In this document: piece after piece, positions 47,551-58,542 of the stretch
Layout of the letters: every line of letters starts with the position of its first letter
Numbering within the stretch: the first letter of the stretch is position 1
Assembly: GCF_001652265.1 (NCBI RefSeq)
Contig: NZ_LWBS01000428.1
Span: 151,228 to 215,227, forward strand
Length of the DNA stretch: 64,000 nt
Direction of reading: 5' to 3'
DNA from: Rhizobium leguminosarum
GTDB taxonomy: Bacteria > Pseudomonadota > Alphaproteobacteria > Rhizobiales > Rhizobiaceae
Notes under the pieces: model-generated
Told to the model about the DNA's origin: nothing
What the model saw: only the letters and a program-made list of their open reading frames with translations
Database searches by the model: none
Made by a program: the position numbers and the translations under genes

Positions 47551-48607
47551 TTTTCTCGCCTCCAGTTTTCTTTCCGCGCACCCTGGTCTTGGACATCAGT
47601 TGCGCGACATCTCTCAGATAGTCATTCAGCGGACGCGCAGGTGTACCACCATATTGTCCGCCGGCGGCAAGATCGGTCATGATACCGCTTTGGGCGGCGA
47701 TCTGCACGCCGTCGCCGATCGTCACATGCCCCTTGATGCCGACCTGGCCGCCGATCTGCACGCCATTGCCGATCTTCGCGCTGCCGGCAATGCCGACCTG
47801 CGCGACGATGGCGCAATGACGGCCGATCTGAACGTTGTGGCCGATCTGTACCTGGTTGTCGATCTTGGTGCCTTCACCGATCACCGTATCGTCCATGGCG
47901 CCACGGTCGATCGTGGTGTTGGCGCCGATCTCGACATTGTCCTGGATGATCACCCGGCCGATCTGGACGATCTTGATCATGCCGCGCGGACCCGGCGCAT
48001 AACCGAAACCATCCTGGCCGATGCGGGCGCCGTTGTGGATAATGACGCCGTTGCCGAGCAGAGCGCAGAGAATGCTCGCGCCGGCCGCAATCGAACAATC
48101 CCGGCCAATCTTGACATTCGGGCCGATGGTGCTGTGCGCGCCAATACGCGTCCCTTCGCCGATCTCGGCATGCGCACCGATGACGGCCATCGGCTCGACG
48201 ATCACACCCTTTTCAAGCTTGGCGCTCGGATCGATCACCGCGCTTTGGGCGATCTCGCTTTCACCGGAAAAGGCGACCGGGCGCAGTGCCGCGGGATAGA
48301 ACAGCCCGCCTGCCATCGCGAAGGCCGCATGCGGATTGGACGACAGCATGACCGGGAGATGTTGGGGGACGAGATCGGCGAGCGCCTTGTCGCAGATCAC
48401 CGCCGAGGCTTCGCATGTCGCCAGCTCATCGCGGCTGCGGCGCGACAGGATATAACAGATATCGCCTGCCCGTGCCCGGCTGATGGGGGCTACGGACCTG
48501 ACGATAACATCGGCATGGTCGGAATTGACAAGCTCCGCCCCAAGAAATTCTGCCAGCTCAGCGAGCCTCAGACCTTCATGGGGCAGAAAAAAAACGTTTT
48601 GCTCCAC
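47543..48607 (-). CDS. lpxD: UDP-3-O-acyl-glucosamine N-acyltransferase
   Basis: About 354 residues: an N-terminal nucleotide-binding domain, then hexapeptide repeats (about 105-310) with the catalytic His in [12 protein letters not shown], and a C-terminal helix. It adds the second hydroxyacyl chain in lipid A synthesis. GTG at 48605-48607 ([11 protein letters not shown]) is preferred because GGAG stands 8 bases before it; a TTG two codons upstream is the alternative. Confidence 0.95.
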   Translation of the reverse strand: MEQNVFFLPHEGLRLAELAEFLGAELVNSDHADVIVRSVAPISRARAGDICYILSRRSRDELATCEASAVICDKALADLVPQHLPVMLSSNPHAAFAMAGGLFYPAALRPVAFSGESEIAQSAVIDPSAKLEKGVIVEPMAVIGAHAEIGEGTRIGAHSTIGPNVKIGRDCSIAAGASILCALLGNGVIIHNGARIGQDGFGYAPGPRGMIKIVQIGRVIIQDNVEIGANTTIDRGAMDDTVIGEGTKIDNQVQIGHNVQIGRHCAIVAQVGIAGSAKIGNGVQIGGQVGIKGHVTIGDGVQIAAQSGIMTDLAAGGQYGGTPARPLNDYLRDVAQLMSKTRVRGKKTGGEKND

Positions 48608-48657
48608 CGGCAATGCTCCAGAACGGAATTGAGTCTTACAGTTCCGGACTGCCGATA

Positions 48658-51000
48658 TCAGAATTGGTTGTTGATGCCAAACTTGAAGTTCTGCGTCTTG
48701 TCGAAGTCTTCCTTGAGGACCGGGATCGCGTAATCCACACGCAATGCACCGAAGGGAGACTGCCAGACGACACCGACACCGACGGAAGCACGAAGCGAAG
48801 CGCTGGTGCCCTCGGCCTGGTCGGACCCGAGAAGCTCGACGTCATTGCCAAACAGCGTGCCGGCATCGGCAAAGACTGCGCCGCGCAGATTGAAGTCACG
48901 CGGGAAGCCCGGCATTGGGAAGGTCGCTTCCGCAGACGCCGAGAAATAGGTCGTGCCACCGAGCGGATCGTCGTGGTCCCCGGTGATGCGCGGGCCGATA
49001 CCCTTGTTCTCGAAACCGCGAATATCGCCGTTGGTCAGCGTGAACTGGTCGAAGACGTTCAGATGGTCGCCGAAGGGGACGACATAACCAGCCGAACCCG
49101 AGACCGAGCCGATGATATCGGCATCGTCGGCAAGCAGATGGTAATAGCGGGCCTTGCCGTAGATCTTGTAGAACTGCGAGTCGCCGCCGAGGCCGGCAAT
49201 TTCCTGCGTCGCCGTCGCATAGATGCCTTCACGCGGCTGGACGGTGTCGTCAAGCGTGTTGTAGGTCAGCGTCTGCGAGACGGAAGAGCGTGTCCACGGG
49301 CTCTCGTCGACCAGATTGGCGTATGTCGCCGACAGGTCGGAGGTATCGCCGTCGTAATTCATCTGCTTGTAGTTATAGCGGAAGGTCGTCGCCAGGTCTT
49401 CGGTAATCGGCGCAGTGACGCGCAGGACGACGCTGGTTTCCTCGTAATCGTAGTCCTGGTTGCTCGACGTTTCGCTGCGATTGACGTCGAAGCCTGCCGC
49501 CAGTCGGTAGCCGAGGAAATAGGGTTCGGTGAAGTTGACGCCGTAGGCGCGCGAGCCTTCCTGGCCGCCGCCGGCCGAGATGCGGATGTACTGGCCGCGG
49601 CCGAGGAAGTTCTTTTCCTCGATCGATGCTTCGAGCAGCAAGCCGTCGCCGCCGGCGGCATAACCCGCGCCGATACCGAACGAACCGGTCGACTGATCCT
49701 GCACGTCGACGACCACCACGACACGGTCCGGGGAACTGCCCGGCTGGGTGGAGATGTTGACCGAGGAGAAATAACCGAGCGCTTCGAGACGACGCTTGGC
49801 CCTGGTGATCATCTGCTGGTTGAAGGCGTCGCCTTCGCTCATGTCGAATTCGCGGCGGATGACGTAGTCGCGCGTGCGGCTGTTGCCACGGATCTCGATG
49901 CGCTCGACATAGGCGCGCTCGCCCTGGTCGACCAGATATTCAACACCGATCGTGTTGTTGTTGAGGTCGCGGTTGCCGCGCGGCGTGACGCGTGCAAAGG
50001 GATAGCCGGCAGACGCCACCTGATCGGAGATCGCCTCGATCGACTTCTGTACTTCCTTGGCGCTGTAGACCTGGCCTTCGCGGGTGCGCACGAGCGGCTG
50101 CAGCTGGTCGGAGCCGACGCCTTCGACAGTCGACTGAACGGTCACTGGTCCGAAATCGTAACGCTGCCCTTCCTCGATGTTGAAGGTGAGCGTGTATTTG
50201 TTGGTCGCATCGTCGAACGTGGCATCGGAAGAGACGATGCGCATGTCGGCGTAGCCGCGATTGTAATAGAACTGGCGCAGCGCTTCTTCGTCGGCGTGGA
50301 GCTTGTCTTCGTTGTAGACGTCCTTGCGGGTCAGGAACGACAGGAAGTTCGAACGCTTGGTGGCGATCACGGCAGCCAGGCGGCCGGCGCTATAGGCATT
50401 ATTGCCGACGAAGTTGATCGAATCGATCTTGGTGCGGTCACCCTCGTTGATGACGAAGGCAAGGTTGACGCGGCCTTCGCCGAGCGGCACCACCTGCGTC
50501 GTGACTTCGACCTCGCTCCGGCCGGTGGCGGCGTAGGCGTCCTTGATCGACTGAATGTCAGCCTGAATCTGGGTGTCGCTATAAGGGCCGGCAGCATGGG
50601 TCTGGACGACAGTCGCGAGCTTGTCGTCCTTGATCTTGCGGTTGCCGTTGAAGACAACCTGATTGACGAGCTGGGCTTCCTGGACGTTGACGACGAGCGT
50701 GCTTCCGGAGACCGAGATCTTGACGTCGGAGAAGTAACCCGTCCCGTAGAGCTGCTTGACCGAGGCATCGATATCGCTGTTGGAAAAACTCTTGCCGGGA
50801 GCGATGGTAAGGTTCGACCGGACGGCTTCCGCGCCGACGCGGCTTGCGCCGCGCACATCGATGCGCTGGATAACCGCGGCCTCAGCGGCCGTAGCGGAAA
50901 CGAACGTCAAAGCACCTGCGCCCGAAGCAACAACACTAGCAGACAGCGCAACCGCCGATACTGCGTTCAAAAACTTTGAACCAGCCTTCATTTCACCCAT
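48658..51000 (-). CDS. bamA: Outer membrane protein assembly factor BamA
   Basis: A 780-residue Omp85 protein that folds barrels into the outer membrane. Signal peptide of about 40 residues ending near TAAEA, five POTRA domains ([18 protein letters not shown] starts the first) and a C-terminal 16-strand barrel ending in [10 protein letters not shown] with the terminal aromatic. Segments [14 protein letters not shown] and [11 protein letters not shown] (the VRGF-type motif) are visible. An ATG three codons in (MKAGSKF) is an alternative start. Confidence 0.96.
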   Translation of the reverse strand: MGEMKAGSKFLNAVSAVALSASVVASGAGALTFVSATAAEAAVIQRIDVRGASRVGAEAVRSNLTIAPGKSFSNSDIDASVKQLYGTGYFSDVKISVSGSTLVVNVQEAQLVNQVVFNGNRKIKDDKLATVVQTHAAGPYSDTQIQADIQSIKDAYAATGRSEVEVTTQVVPLGEGRVNLAFVINEGDRTKIDSINFVGNNAYSAGRLAAVIATKRSNFLSFLTRKDVYNEDKLHADEEALRQFYYNRGYADMRIVSSDATFDDATNKYTLTFNIEEGQRYDFGPVTVQSTVEGVGSDQLQPLVRTREGQVYSAKEVQKSIEAISDQVASAGYPFARVTPRGNRDLNNNTIGVEYLVDQGERAYVERIEIRGNSRTRDYVIRREFDMSEGDAFNQQMITRAKRRLEALGYFSSVNISTQPGSSPDRVVVVVDVQDQSTGSFGIGAGYAAGGDGLLLEASIEEKNFLGRGQYIRISAGGGQEGSRAYGVNFTEPYFLGYRLAAGFDVNRSETSSNQDYDYEETSVVLRVTAPITEDLATTFRYNYKQMNYDGDTSDLSATYANLVDESPWTRSSVSQTLTYNTLDDTVQPREGIYATATQEIAGLGGDSQFYKIYGKARYYHLLADDADIIGSVSGSAGYVVPFGDHLNVFDQFTLTNGDIRGFENKGIGPRITGDHDDPLGGTTYFSASAEATFPMPGFPRDFNLRGAVFADAGTLFGNDVELLGSDQAEGTSASLRASVGVGVVWQSPFGALRVDYAIPVLKEDFDKTQNFKFGINNQF

Positions 51001-51189
51001 TACCTTTGTTTCCCTCGTCCCCGGCTCCGGGAGAACCCGATTCCGGTCACGTGTGTCGTTTTACCCGCTTTTGACATACAAGCAAGGCAGGTCGTTAATT
51101 TCTGTTTACTTCATTTGCAAGCGTGACCCATTCGCCACTACAGCCTTGAAACATCGTAAATAAATAGTAATTAGCCTCGGCTTGCGCGT

Positions 51190-52323
51190 TTACCCTCTCA
51201 ACGAGCCAATGTCGTTCCAGGTCGTGAAAACCATCAATGTCAGGATCATCGCCAGGCCGATGCGAAATGCAATTTCCTGGGCCGAAGAGCCGAGCGGCTT
51301 TCCCCTCACCGCTTCCACCGCATAGAACATCAAGTGGCCGCCATCAAGTACCGGAACCGGCATCAGGTTAAGCAATCCTATCGAAACAGAAAGCACCGCC
51401 GCAAGCTGCAACACTGCGCCTATCCCAAGCGACGCCATCTGGCCCGAGGCTTGCGCGACGCGGATCGGCCCACCCAATTGGTCGGCGCGCATCGTTCCGC
51501 TGAAGATGTTACCGATATATTTGAAGGTGCCGGTGACGATATCCCGGGTCTGGAGCACAGACTCACGCAGCGCCTGGAGCGGCGTATAGGTCTGCAGGCG
51601 GAAATTGCCGGCCTGCTGGTTGGTGACGATGCCGATCTGGCCGACCTCAGCCTTGTTACCGAACTGGTCAGTCGTGTCGGTGCGTTGCGGCACCATCGGC
51701 ACGTCGAGCTTCTGGCCGGCGCGCTCGATCGTCACGACGATCTGCTGGCTCGGCCGGATGCTGACATAGCGGCGCACATCGTCGAAGGTCTCGACCTTGC
51801 CGCCATCGATGGCGATCAATAGATCGCCTGGAAGGATGCCGGCGGCAGCAGCAGCGCCATCAGGCTTGACCTCGGCAACGACAGGATCGGCGATCATGCG
51901 GCCATAGACCGAGAAAAGAATGGTGAAGATGGCGATCGCCAGCAGAAAATTGGCAATCGGGCCAGCCGCGACGGTTGCAGCGCGTTTCCACAGCTTGGCG
52001 CCGGCAAAGGAGCGCGCCCTGTCCTCTTCGGACATGGCGGCGATCTTGTCGGTGTCGGGCTTGCTCGAAGCATCCTCGTCGCCGAAGAACCGGACGTAGC
52101 CGCCAAGCGGGATCACCGAGATCTTCCAGCGCGTTCCGTGGCGGTCGGTGAAGCCGAATATCTCCGGACCGAAACCGACGGAAAAGGCAAGGATGCGAAT
52201 GCCGCTCCAACGCCCGACGAGGTAATGGCCCATCTCATGCACAAAGACGAGCAGTGACAGCACGAGGATGAAGGTAACGATATTCCCCATCAAAAATGCG
52301 TATATGCCGCTCAGCGTTTCCAT
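51190..52323 (-). CDS. rseP: Site-2 zinc metalloprotease RseP
   Basis: A 377-residue intramembrane protease. The zinc motif HEMGH lies in the first membrane helix (LVFVHEMGHYLVGRW). The segment GPIANFLLAIAIF, one PDZ domain (about 115-190, KPDGAAAAAGILPGDLLIAI) and the second active-site motif NLMPVPVLDGGHL near the C-terminus follow. It cleaves anti-sigma factors and remnant signal peptides. Between cdsA and bamA, the usual neighbours. Confidence 0.96.
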   Translation of the reverse strand: METLSGIYAFLMGNIVTFILVLSLLVFVHEMGHYLVGRWSGIRILAFSVGFGPEIFGFTDRHGTRWKISVIPLGGYVRFFGDEDASSKPDTDKIAAMSEEDRARSFAGAKLWKRAATVAAGPIANFLLAIAIFTILFSVYGRMIADPVVAEVKPDGAAAAAGILPGDLLIAIDGGKVETFDDVRRYVSIRPSQQIVVTIERAGQKLDVPMVPQRTDTTDQFGNKAEVGQIGIVTNQQAGNFRLQTYTPLQALRESVLQTRDIVTGTFKYIGNIFSGTMRADQLGGPIRVAQASGQMASLGIGAVLQLAAVLSVSIGLLNLMPVPVLDGGHLMFYAVEAVRGKPLGSSAQEIAFRIGLAMILTLMVFTTWNDIGSLRG

Positions 52324-52351
52324 GAGTGCCTTCCGTCAGACTGCCGCGTTG

Positions 52352-53182
52352 TCAGAGTCCGAACAATGCCGCGCCGAGCGACGTCATTCCGGTCCCCTTT
52401 ATCAGGGAAAAAAGCCCTGCAAGCAAGAACGCCGAAAAACAGGCAAAAATCAGTCCGTCGACACGGTCCATGACGCCGCCATGGCCCGGAATGAGACGGC
52501 TGGAATCCTTGACGCCGAATTTCCGCTTGATGAACGATTCGAAAAGATCGCCGGACTGGCTGCAAATCGACAGAACAAGCGCCACGAAGGCGGCGATGAT
52601 TTCAGCGCCCGGAAGGAGAAAATGGACGAGAACGACACCGGCTGCGACCGCCGAAACGGCGCCACCGATTGCGCCAGACCAGGTCTTTCCAGGCGAGATC
52701 GAAGGGGCAAGCTTCGGTCCGCCGAGCGCCCTGCCGACGAAATAGGCAAGGATATCGGTTGCCCAGACGACAGCAAAGACGAAGAGCATGGCGTAAAGGC
52801 CGGGCCGGTCATCGCTTCTGATCGCGGCAAGCGCCAGGCCGGTAGCGCCGGAATAAAACAGGCCAGCCGGAAACCAGCGGCTCGTGCCCTGCAAGATGAT
52901 CAGGGCGATGCCGACGGCGGTGACGCCGGCCAGCATGCCGGCGGCGAATTCGAAATTGCCGACAAGCACGAGGAAGGCGATCGCCGCCTCGCCGATCCAG
53001 CCCACGGCATTGGCAACCCAATCGCGGGCGATACCGGTGATCTTCGACCATTCATAGTAGATCAGCAGGCCAATGGCGACCGCCAGGATTCGGAAGACTA
53101 GGCCGCCATACCAGGTGGCGGCAAGAACGATGGCCGCAAGAATCAGTCCTGAAACGATGCGGAGCTTCAATTCCCTCTGCAT
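52352..53182 (-). CDS. cdsA: Phosphatidate cytidylyltransferase
   Basis: A 276-residue polytopic membrane enzyme making CDP-diacylglycerol, the precursor of the major phospholipids. The C-terminal signature S-x-x-KR-x4-KD...PGHGG-x-x-DR-x-D is fully present (SFIKRKFGVKDSSRLIPGHG). About seven hydrophobic segments. Its ATG shares one base with the uppS stop (TGATG). Confidence 0.96.
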   Translation of the reverse strand: MQRELKLRIVSGLILAAIVLAATWYGGLVFRILAVAIGLLIYYEWSKITGIARDWVANAVGWIGEAAIAFLVLVGNFEFAAGMLAGVTAVGIALIILQGTSRWFPAGLFYSGATGLALAAIRSDDRPGLYAMLFVFAVVWATDILAYFVGRALGGPKLAPSISPGKTWSGAIGGAVSAVAAGVVLVHFLLPGAEIIAAFVALVLSICSQSGDLFESFIKRKFGVKDSSRLIPGHGGVMDRVDGLIFACFSAFLLAGLFSLIKGTGMTSLGAALFGL

Positions 53183-53925
53183 CAGGTGCCGACCGCGGCT
53201 GCCTGCGACGAGAGGCCGCCGAAGCGCCGGTCGCGAGAGGCGAATGTCTCGAGCGCAGAACGGAAGATCTCGGCGGTGAAATCCGGCCAGTATTCCGGAA
53301 GGAAGATGAATTCCGAATAGGCGGCCTGCCAGAGGAGGAAGTTGGAAAGCCGCTCCTCGCCGCTGGTACGGATGATGAGATCCGGATCGGGGATACCTGC
53401 TGTGTCAAGACGGGCGTTGATCAGCGCCGGGGTGATGTCCTGCGCCCTCAAGCGGCCAGCCTCGACATCCCTGGCAAGGCTCACCGCGGCGCGGGCGATC
53501 TCGTCGCGAGAGCCATAGTTGAAGGCGATGACCAGCGTCAGCGCCGTGTTGTCCTTGGTCGTTTCCTCTGCTTCGAGCAGCAGGCCGAGAATGTCGCTGC
53601 GCAGGCTGTGGCGGTCGCCGATCACCTTGATCCGCACATTCTGGCGATGGAGCTCGGCGAGGTCACGGCGGATGAAAGCCTTGAGCAGACCGAGCAGATC
53701 GGAGACCTCGGCTTCGGGCCGACGCCAGTTCTCCGAGGAGAAGGCAAAGAGGGTCAGATATTTTATGCCGACGGCGCCGGCGGCGCGTACTGTCTCGCGT
53801 ACCGCCTCCACACCCTTGCGATGGCCCATCGTGCGCGGCAGACCACGCTGCTTGGCCCAACGGCCATTGCCGTCCATGATGATGGCAACATGCTCTGGCA
53901 CAGTTACAAATACAGATTCCGACAT
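53182..53925 (-). CDS. uppS: Undecaprenyl diphosphate synthase
   Basis: A 247-residue cis-prenyltransferase making the lipid carrier of peptidoglycan. The conserved block [20 protein letters not shown] holds the Mg-binding Asp, followed by [21 protein letters not shown], and the C-terminal [33 protein letters not shown] is the natural start; the open frame upstream runs into frr. Confidence 0.96.
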   Translation of the reverse strand: MSESVFVTVPEHVAIIMDGNGRWAKQRGLPRTMGHRKGVEAVRETVRAAGAVGIKYLTLFAFSSENWRRPEAEVSDLLGLLKAFIRRDLAELHRQNVRIKVIGDRHSLRSDILGLLLEAEETTKDNTALTLVIAFNYGSRDEIARAAVSLARDVEAGRLRAQDITPALINARLDTAGIPDPDLIIRTSGEERLSNFLLWQAAYSEFIFLPEYWPDFTAEIFRSALETFASRDRRFGGLSSQAAAVGT

Positions 53926-53962
53926 TTCCCGTCCGGTCTTTCCAGGCAAAGGCACAGATCCA

Positions 53963-54523
53963 CTAGACCTGCATGATTTCCTTTTCCTTCTCGCCAAGCA
54001 AGCGGTCGACTTCGGAAATCGTCTCATCCGTCATCTTCTGTACACGTTCCGACTGCGCCCGGCTCTCGTCCTGGCCGATGACGCCGTCCTTTTCGGCCTT
54101 CTTGAGGCCGTCCATGCCATCGCGGCGGACATGGCGAATCGCCACCTTGCTCTTTTCGGCATAGTCGTGCGCCACCTTGACGAGCGACTTGCGGCGCTCC
54201 TCGTTCAGTTCCGGCAGCGGAATGCGCAGGTTCTGGCCGTCGATGATCGGGTTGAGGCCGAGATTGGATTCGCGGATGCCGCGCTCGACGGCGCTGACCA
54301 TCGACTTGTCCCAGACGGAAACTGACAGCATGCGCGGCTCAGGCACGGTGATGTTGGCGACCTGGTTCAGCGGCATGCGCGAACCATAGGCCTCGACCGT
54401 GACCGGGTCGAGGATGTTGGCCGAAGCACGGCCGGTGCGCAGCGATGCGATGTCGCCCTTGAATGCGGAAATCGCGCCATCCATGCGGCGCTTCAGTTCC
54501 TTGATATCGATACCTTCACTCAT
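53963..54523 (-). CDS. frr: Ribosome recycling factor
   Basis: A 186-residue tRNA-mimic that splits post-termination ribosomes with EF-G. It starts [18 protein letters not shown]. The conserved core runs [37 protein letters not shown] and later [11 protein letters not shown] longer upstream frame adds residues unlike the family. It lies between pyrH and uppS. Confidence 0.97.
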   Translation of the reverse strand: MSEGIDIKELKRRMDGAISAFKGDIASLRTGRASANILDPVTVEAYGSRMPLNQVANITVPEPRMLSVSVWDKSMVSAVERGIRESNLGLNPIIDGQNLRIPLPELNEERRKSLVKVAHDYAEKSKVAIRHVRRDGMDGLKKAEKDGVIGQDESRAQSERVQKMTDETISEVDRLLGEKEKEIMQV

Positions 54524-54575
54524 GTCGATGCTCCCGTCTGGCGAGGGCTGCGCCGAAACCGCGGCGCAGCTTATA

Positions 54576-55298
54576 TCAGTTGTCGGAGACGATGGTCTTG
54601 AGACCACCGCCCGTCAAGATTTCAGCAAAACCGCCTTTTTCGTGGATCGAGAAGACGATGATTGGAATGGAATTTTCTCTGGCCAGCGCCACGGCGGCAA
54701 CGTCCATCACCGCCAGCCCCCTGTCCAGCACTTCCTGGTGCGTCAGCCGGTCGAGGCGGGTCGCATCGGGATATTTTTTGGGGTCGGCGGTGTAGATGCC
54801 GTCGACCTGCGTGCCCTTGAAGATCGCTTCCGCACCCATTTCGGCGGCGCGGAGTGCTGCAGCGGAATCGGTGGTGAAGAAGGGATTGCCGGTGCCGCCG
54901 GCAAAGATCACCACGCGTCCCATCGACAGATGGTAGAGGGTCGCGCGCTGCGAGAAACTTTCACAAATCTCCGGCATGGAGATGGCCGAAAGCACCACCG
55001 TATCGATGTTCAGCTTGCGCAACGAGGTCGCCAGCGCCAGCGCGTTGATGATCGTGCCGAGCATGCCCATATGGTCGCCGGTGACCCGGTCGCCGCCCTT
55101 GGACGCTACCGCGACACCGCGGAAGATATTGCCGCCACCGACGACGACGCCGACTTCCACGCCCATATGCCTTGCCTCGGCGATGTCGGATGCAATGCGG
55201 TCCGCCACCGTCACATCGATCCCGAAACCCTGGCCACCCATGAGCGCTTCGCCGGAAGCCTTGAGTAGAACACGTTTATAGACAGGCTCTAAAGACAT
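54576..55298 (-). CDS. pyrH: UMP kinase
   Basis: A 240-residue amino-acid-kinase-fold enzyme phosphorylating [24 protein letters not shown] at the N-terminus, [26 protein letters not shown] and the [20 protein letters not shown] signature. It is 50 bp upstream of frr and is separated from tsf by a strong hairpin. Confidence 0.97.
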   Translation of the reverse strand: MSLEPVYKRVLLKASGEALMGGQGFGIDVTVADRIASDIAEARHMGVEVGVVVGGGNIFRGVAVASKGGDRVTGDHMGMLGTIINALALATSLRKLNIDTVVLSAISMPEICESFSQRATLYHLSMGRVVIFAGGTGNPFFTTDSAAALRAAEMGAEAIFKGTQVDGIYTADPKKYPDATRLDRLTHQEVLDRGLAVMDVAAVALARENSIPIIVFSIHEKGGFAEILTGGGLKTIVSDN

Positions 55299-55332
55299 CT
55301 TGGCTCCTCGTAAATTGCCGTGAATGCCCGAT

Positions 55333-55372
55333 ACACGAAGGGCACCGCGTTGTCACGCGATGCCCTTCGTGT
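55333..55372 (-). terminator. Strong hairpin between tsf and pyrH
   Basis: ACACGAAGGGCA (55333-55344) pairs perfectly with TGCCCTTCGTGT (55361-55372), with an inner CGCG/CGCG extension. On the minus strand, the direction of tsf transcription, the T tract is short (TGTATC), so it may act as an attenuator or RNA-processing hairpin rather than a full stop. Confidence 0.65.
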
Positions 55373-55394
55373 TTTCCCAATTATGGCTGGAAGA

Positions 55395-56321
55395 TCAACC
55401 CTTGACGGCAGCAGCGACTTCGGCTGCGAAGTCGGTTTCTTCCTTCTCGACGCCTTCGCCGAGGAGCAGACGGGCCATGCCGGCAACCTCGATCGGCGCG
55501 CCGACGGCCTTTTCAGCTTCCTTGATGGCAGCGGCGACGGTCAGATCCGGATTGATGACGAAAGCCTGCGAGAGAAGGGCGACTTCCTCGAAGAACTTGC
55601 GCATGCGGCCTTCGACCATCTTTTCGATGATGTTGTCAGGCTTGCCGGAAGCGCGCGACTGCTCGATGAAGACGTTGCGCTCGCGCTCGGCGACGGCGGC
55701 ATCGACTTCTTCCGGGCGGATCGCCAGCGGCGCGGTCGCGGCGATGTGCATGGCGACCTGACGGCCGATGGCGTTCAGGGCTTCCTTGTCGCCGGTCGAC
55801 TTCAGCGCGACCAGAACGCCGAGCTTGCCGAGGCCGTCGGAAACAGCATTGTGGATATAGGTGGCGACGACGCCGTCCTCGACGGAGAGAGCGGTCGAAC
55901 GACGCAGGTTCATGTTCTCGCCGATCGTTGCGATCGCATCCTTGATCGTGTCGGAAACCGACTTGCCGGATGCCGGGTATGTCGCAGCGGCAACGGCCTC
56001 GACCGTGCCGTCGGTCGAGACAGCGACCTTGGCGATGCCGCGGACGAGTTCCTGGAAGGCATCGTTACGGGCAACGAAGTCGGTTTCGGAATTGACTTCG
56101 ACGACGACGGCCTTGGTGCCCTGGCTCGAAACGCCGATGAGGCCTTCGGCGGCGGTGCGGCCGGACTTCTTGTCGGCCTTGGCGATGCCCTTGGCGCGCA
56201 GCCAGTCGATCGCCGCTTCCATGTCGCCACCGGTTTCAGCAAGAGCCTTCTTGCAGTCCATCATGCCTGCGCCGGTCTTTTCGCGCAGTTCCTTCACCAT
56301 TGCAGCCGTAATCTCGCTCAT
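55395..56321 (-). CDS. tsf: Translation elongation factor Ts
   Basis: A 308-residue nucleotide exchange factor for EF-Tu. N-terminal UBA-like [38 protein letters not shown], then [13 protein letters not shown] and the core domains. Follows rpsB after a 240-bp spacer that contains a hairpin. Confidence 0.98.
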   Translation of the reverse strand: MSEITAAMVKELREKTGAGMMDCKKALAETGGDMEAAIDWLRAKGIAKADKKSGRTAAEGLIGVSSQGTKAVVVEVNSETDFVARNDAFQELVRGIAKVAVSTDGTVEAVAAATYPASGKSVSDTIKDAIATIGENMNLRRSTALSVEDGVVATYIHNAVSDGLGKLGVLVALKSTGDKEALNAIGRQVAMHIAATAPLAIRPEEVDAAVAERERNVFIEQSRASGKPDNIIEKMVEGRMRKFFEEVALLSQAFVINPDLTVAAAIKEAEKAVGAPIEVAGMARLLLGEGVEKEETDFAAEVAAAVKG

Positions 56322-56532
56322 TAGATTCCTCTTGTCGGTTCATACGGTGGACCGCAAAGCGCGGCTCGGCACCGGATTGAGGCACGAAATGTACCTGTGT
56401 GTATGACAGCGTGATGAAGACGCGTCATAACGAAACTTATCGGGCGGAGAGCCTGACACCCTCCCCTTGAAACAGGCAAGGCCGCCGAACTTCGATGAGT
56501 CGCGAGCGGCCTTTCCCAGTCTCTGCAAGCAT

Positions 56533-56553
56533 CGGCGGATCTTTTCGATCCGC
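56533..56553 (-). terminator. Hairpin after rpsB
   Basis: GGCGGATC (56533-56540) pairs with GATCCGCC (56546-56553), 10 bp downstream of the rpsB stop. No T run follows on the minus strand. Likely a processing or attenuation element in the rpsB-tsf spacer, which otherwise shows nothing (56322-56532). Confidence 0.45.
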
Positions 56554-56562
56554 CTGCTTTCA

Positions 56563-57330
56563 TCAGCCTTCGGCTGCTTCCTCGAGAGCCGGCTCGACCG
56601 GAACTTCGAAGGATGCGCCGAGATCGCGGCCGGAAGAGCCCTGCTGACGCGCGATGCCGTCGATGGCGGCGCGGGAGATCAGCTCGCAGTAAAGGGCGAT
56701 CGCGCGCGATGCATCGTCGTTACCCGGGATCGGATAGTCGATCAGGTCCGGATCGCAGTTCGAATCGATGATGGCGACAACCGGGATGCCGAGGCGCTTG
56801 GCTTCGTCGATCGCGATCTTTTCCTTGTTGGTGTCGATGATGAACATCAGGTCGGGCGTGCCGCCCATATCGCGGATACCGCCGAGAGCCTTGTCGAGCT
56901 TTTCACGCTCGCGCTCAAGGTTCAGGCGTTCCTTCTTGGTGAAGCCCTGGGCTTCGCCGTTCAGGATCTCGTCGAGCTTGCGCAGGCGCTGGATCGAGTT
57001 GGAGATCGTCTTCCAGTTCGTCATCATGCCGCCGAGCCAGCGCGAATTGACGTAGTACTGGGCCGAGCGCTTGGCGCTGTCGGCAATGATCTCAGACGCC
57101 TGGCGCTTGGTGCCGACGAAGAGAACACGGCCGCCGCGGGCAACGGTGTCGCTGACGACCTGAAGGGCGCGCGACAGCATCGGAACGGTCTGGGCGAGAT
57201 CGATGATGTGGATGTTATTACGATCGCCGAAGATGTACGGTTTCATCTTCGGGTTCCAGCGATGCGTCTGGTGGCCGAAGTGGACGCCGGCCTCAAGCAG
57301 CTGGCGCATAGAAAAATCAGGCAATGCCAT
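56563..57330 (-). CDS. rpsB: 30S ribosomal protein S2
   Basis: A 255-residue S2. [28 protein letters not shown] is the family start, followed by [47 protein letters not shown] residues in shorter runs. AAAGGAG lies before the ATG. The leader contains a GC hairpin (CCGGGC/GCCCGG, about 57394-57411), which could be an autoregulatory S2 target; that is inference. Confidence 0.98.
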   Translation of the reverse strand: MALPDFSMRQLLEAGVHFGHQTHRWNPKMKPYIFGDRNNIHIIDLAQTVPMLSRALQVVSDTVARGGRVLFVGTKRQASEIIADSAKRSAQYYVNSRWLGGMMTNWKTISNSIQRLRKLDEILNGEAQGFTKKERLNLEREREKLDKALGGIRDMGGTPDLMFIIDTNKEKIAIDEAKRLGIPVVAIIDSNCDPDLIDYPIPGNDDASRAIALYCELISRAAIDGIARQQGSSGRDLGASFEVPVEPALEEAAEG

Positions 57331-57512
57331 GCCTTGTTACTCCTTTTCCGGTTGAACCTCCGCAAGGCGAACAGCACCCTCTTCGAGAATGCCACCGGGC
57401 GGAACAGCCCGGATTTCTCCCGGACGATCCCATGCCTTACGTGTGGAATGCCGGTGCCCATACATTCGATTTGGCGCAAAAGCAAGGCTTATGCGGAAAA
57501 AAACCTGGCCGC

Positions 57513-58497
57513 TTAGCTTACCAGTGTCGGCAGCAGCGACAGCATAACGCCTGCATCCGGCATCGGCAGGATGGCATCGACCTCGGCCGGCAGCAGAGAG
57601 CCGATCGCGCTGTCGGCATTGCCGGTGGCAGTTCCCAGCGGGCCACGGAAGCCGTGTCCCGTCCAGGCAAGTTGCTGGAGCTTCGCGCTCACCAGCGCTT
57701 CGATCAGCCGGTTGGCGTTCTCGTCGACGACGATCAGCGGATGCGCTGAATAAACGGTCGGGCGCGGATAGAGCACCACGGGCTTTGCGCCGGCGCTTCG
57801 CCTTGATGCGCTCCCAGCGCGCGGGATCGGCCAGAATCCACTCGACCAGATGGTTCTCATAGCCGACGATCATCGGCTCGCCGCCGAGGCCGCCTGCCAG
57901 ATACTGGTCGAAAAGTTTGCCTGACGACGGTGATTTGAAGCCCATATTGCGGAAGATCGCCTGCACCTTGCCGCCGGAGGTTGCGAGGTCGGCTGATGTC
58001 GCGACATTGCCGCCGAAAAGGCTGAGCACCAAGCCTGCGAACATGAAGCCGGAATTCGAGCGGTTCGGATCGGTCGAGACGATACGGGCGCGGCCGTAGA
58101 GCGAATTGACGCCGAGCTTCGACCAGTCGGATCCGGCAAGGATCGCATCAAGCAGCGCCTTGAGGTCGAGCTGATGATGACCTTCGTTCGTCACCGTCAC
58201 CAATCCCGCTTTCATCAATCCATCGACAACGGGCTGCCAGGAATAGACGACGATCGGCGTGTTCTGCACGACGCGGTCGTTGCGGATAGAAATGCCATTC
58301 TGGCTGGCGATATCGACCATGATCGAGGAGGACGGCCAGAGGAATTGCGGACGCTGCGACAGCAGCGCCTGTTCGCGGACCATCTCAACGGAGCCGGCGA
58401 CGCGGCTGTCCACCGTATGGCTTGGCCGCTGGGATCGCACCGACCCGAAAAGCAGGACGACAGACGGCGACTCAGTCATCGCTGATCGCCGAACCAT
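57513..58497 (-). pseudogene. Frameshifted solute-binding-type gene (SBP_bac_11-like)
   Basis: The first frame (58497 to about 57790) reads GSVEMVREQALL, then NTPIVVYSWQPVVDGLMKAGLV, YGRARIVSTDPNRSNSG and GGEPMIVGYENHLVEWILAD. Near 57785-57800 the homologous reading moves to a second frame and continues AGAKPVVLYPRPTVYSAHP...LVVDENANRL to a stop at 57513. One base has therefore been gained or lost. No signal peptide is visible and the N-terminus (FGSVRSQRPSHTVDS) looks cut, so the gene is probably truncated at 5' as well. Confidence 0.75.
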
Positions 58498-58542
58498 AGT
58501 GAATTTTATGATACAGTTTTATGACAGGCGTGCTCTCGCCGC

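Noticed and set aside
48613..50979. 788-residue open frame antisense to bamA
   Set aside because: It mirrors bamA exactly, has no family motif or credible ribosome binding site, and such frames are common opposite GC-rich genes.
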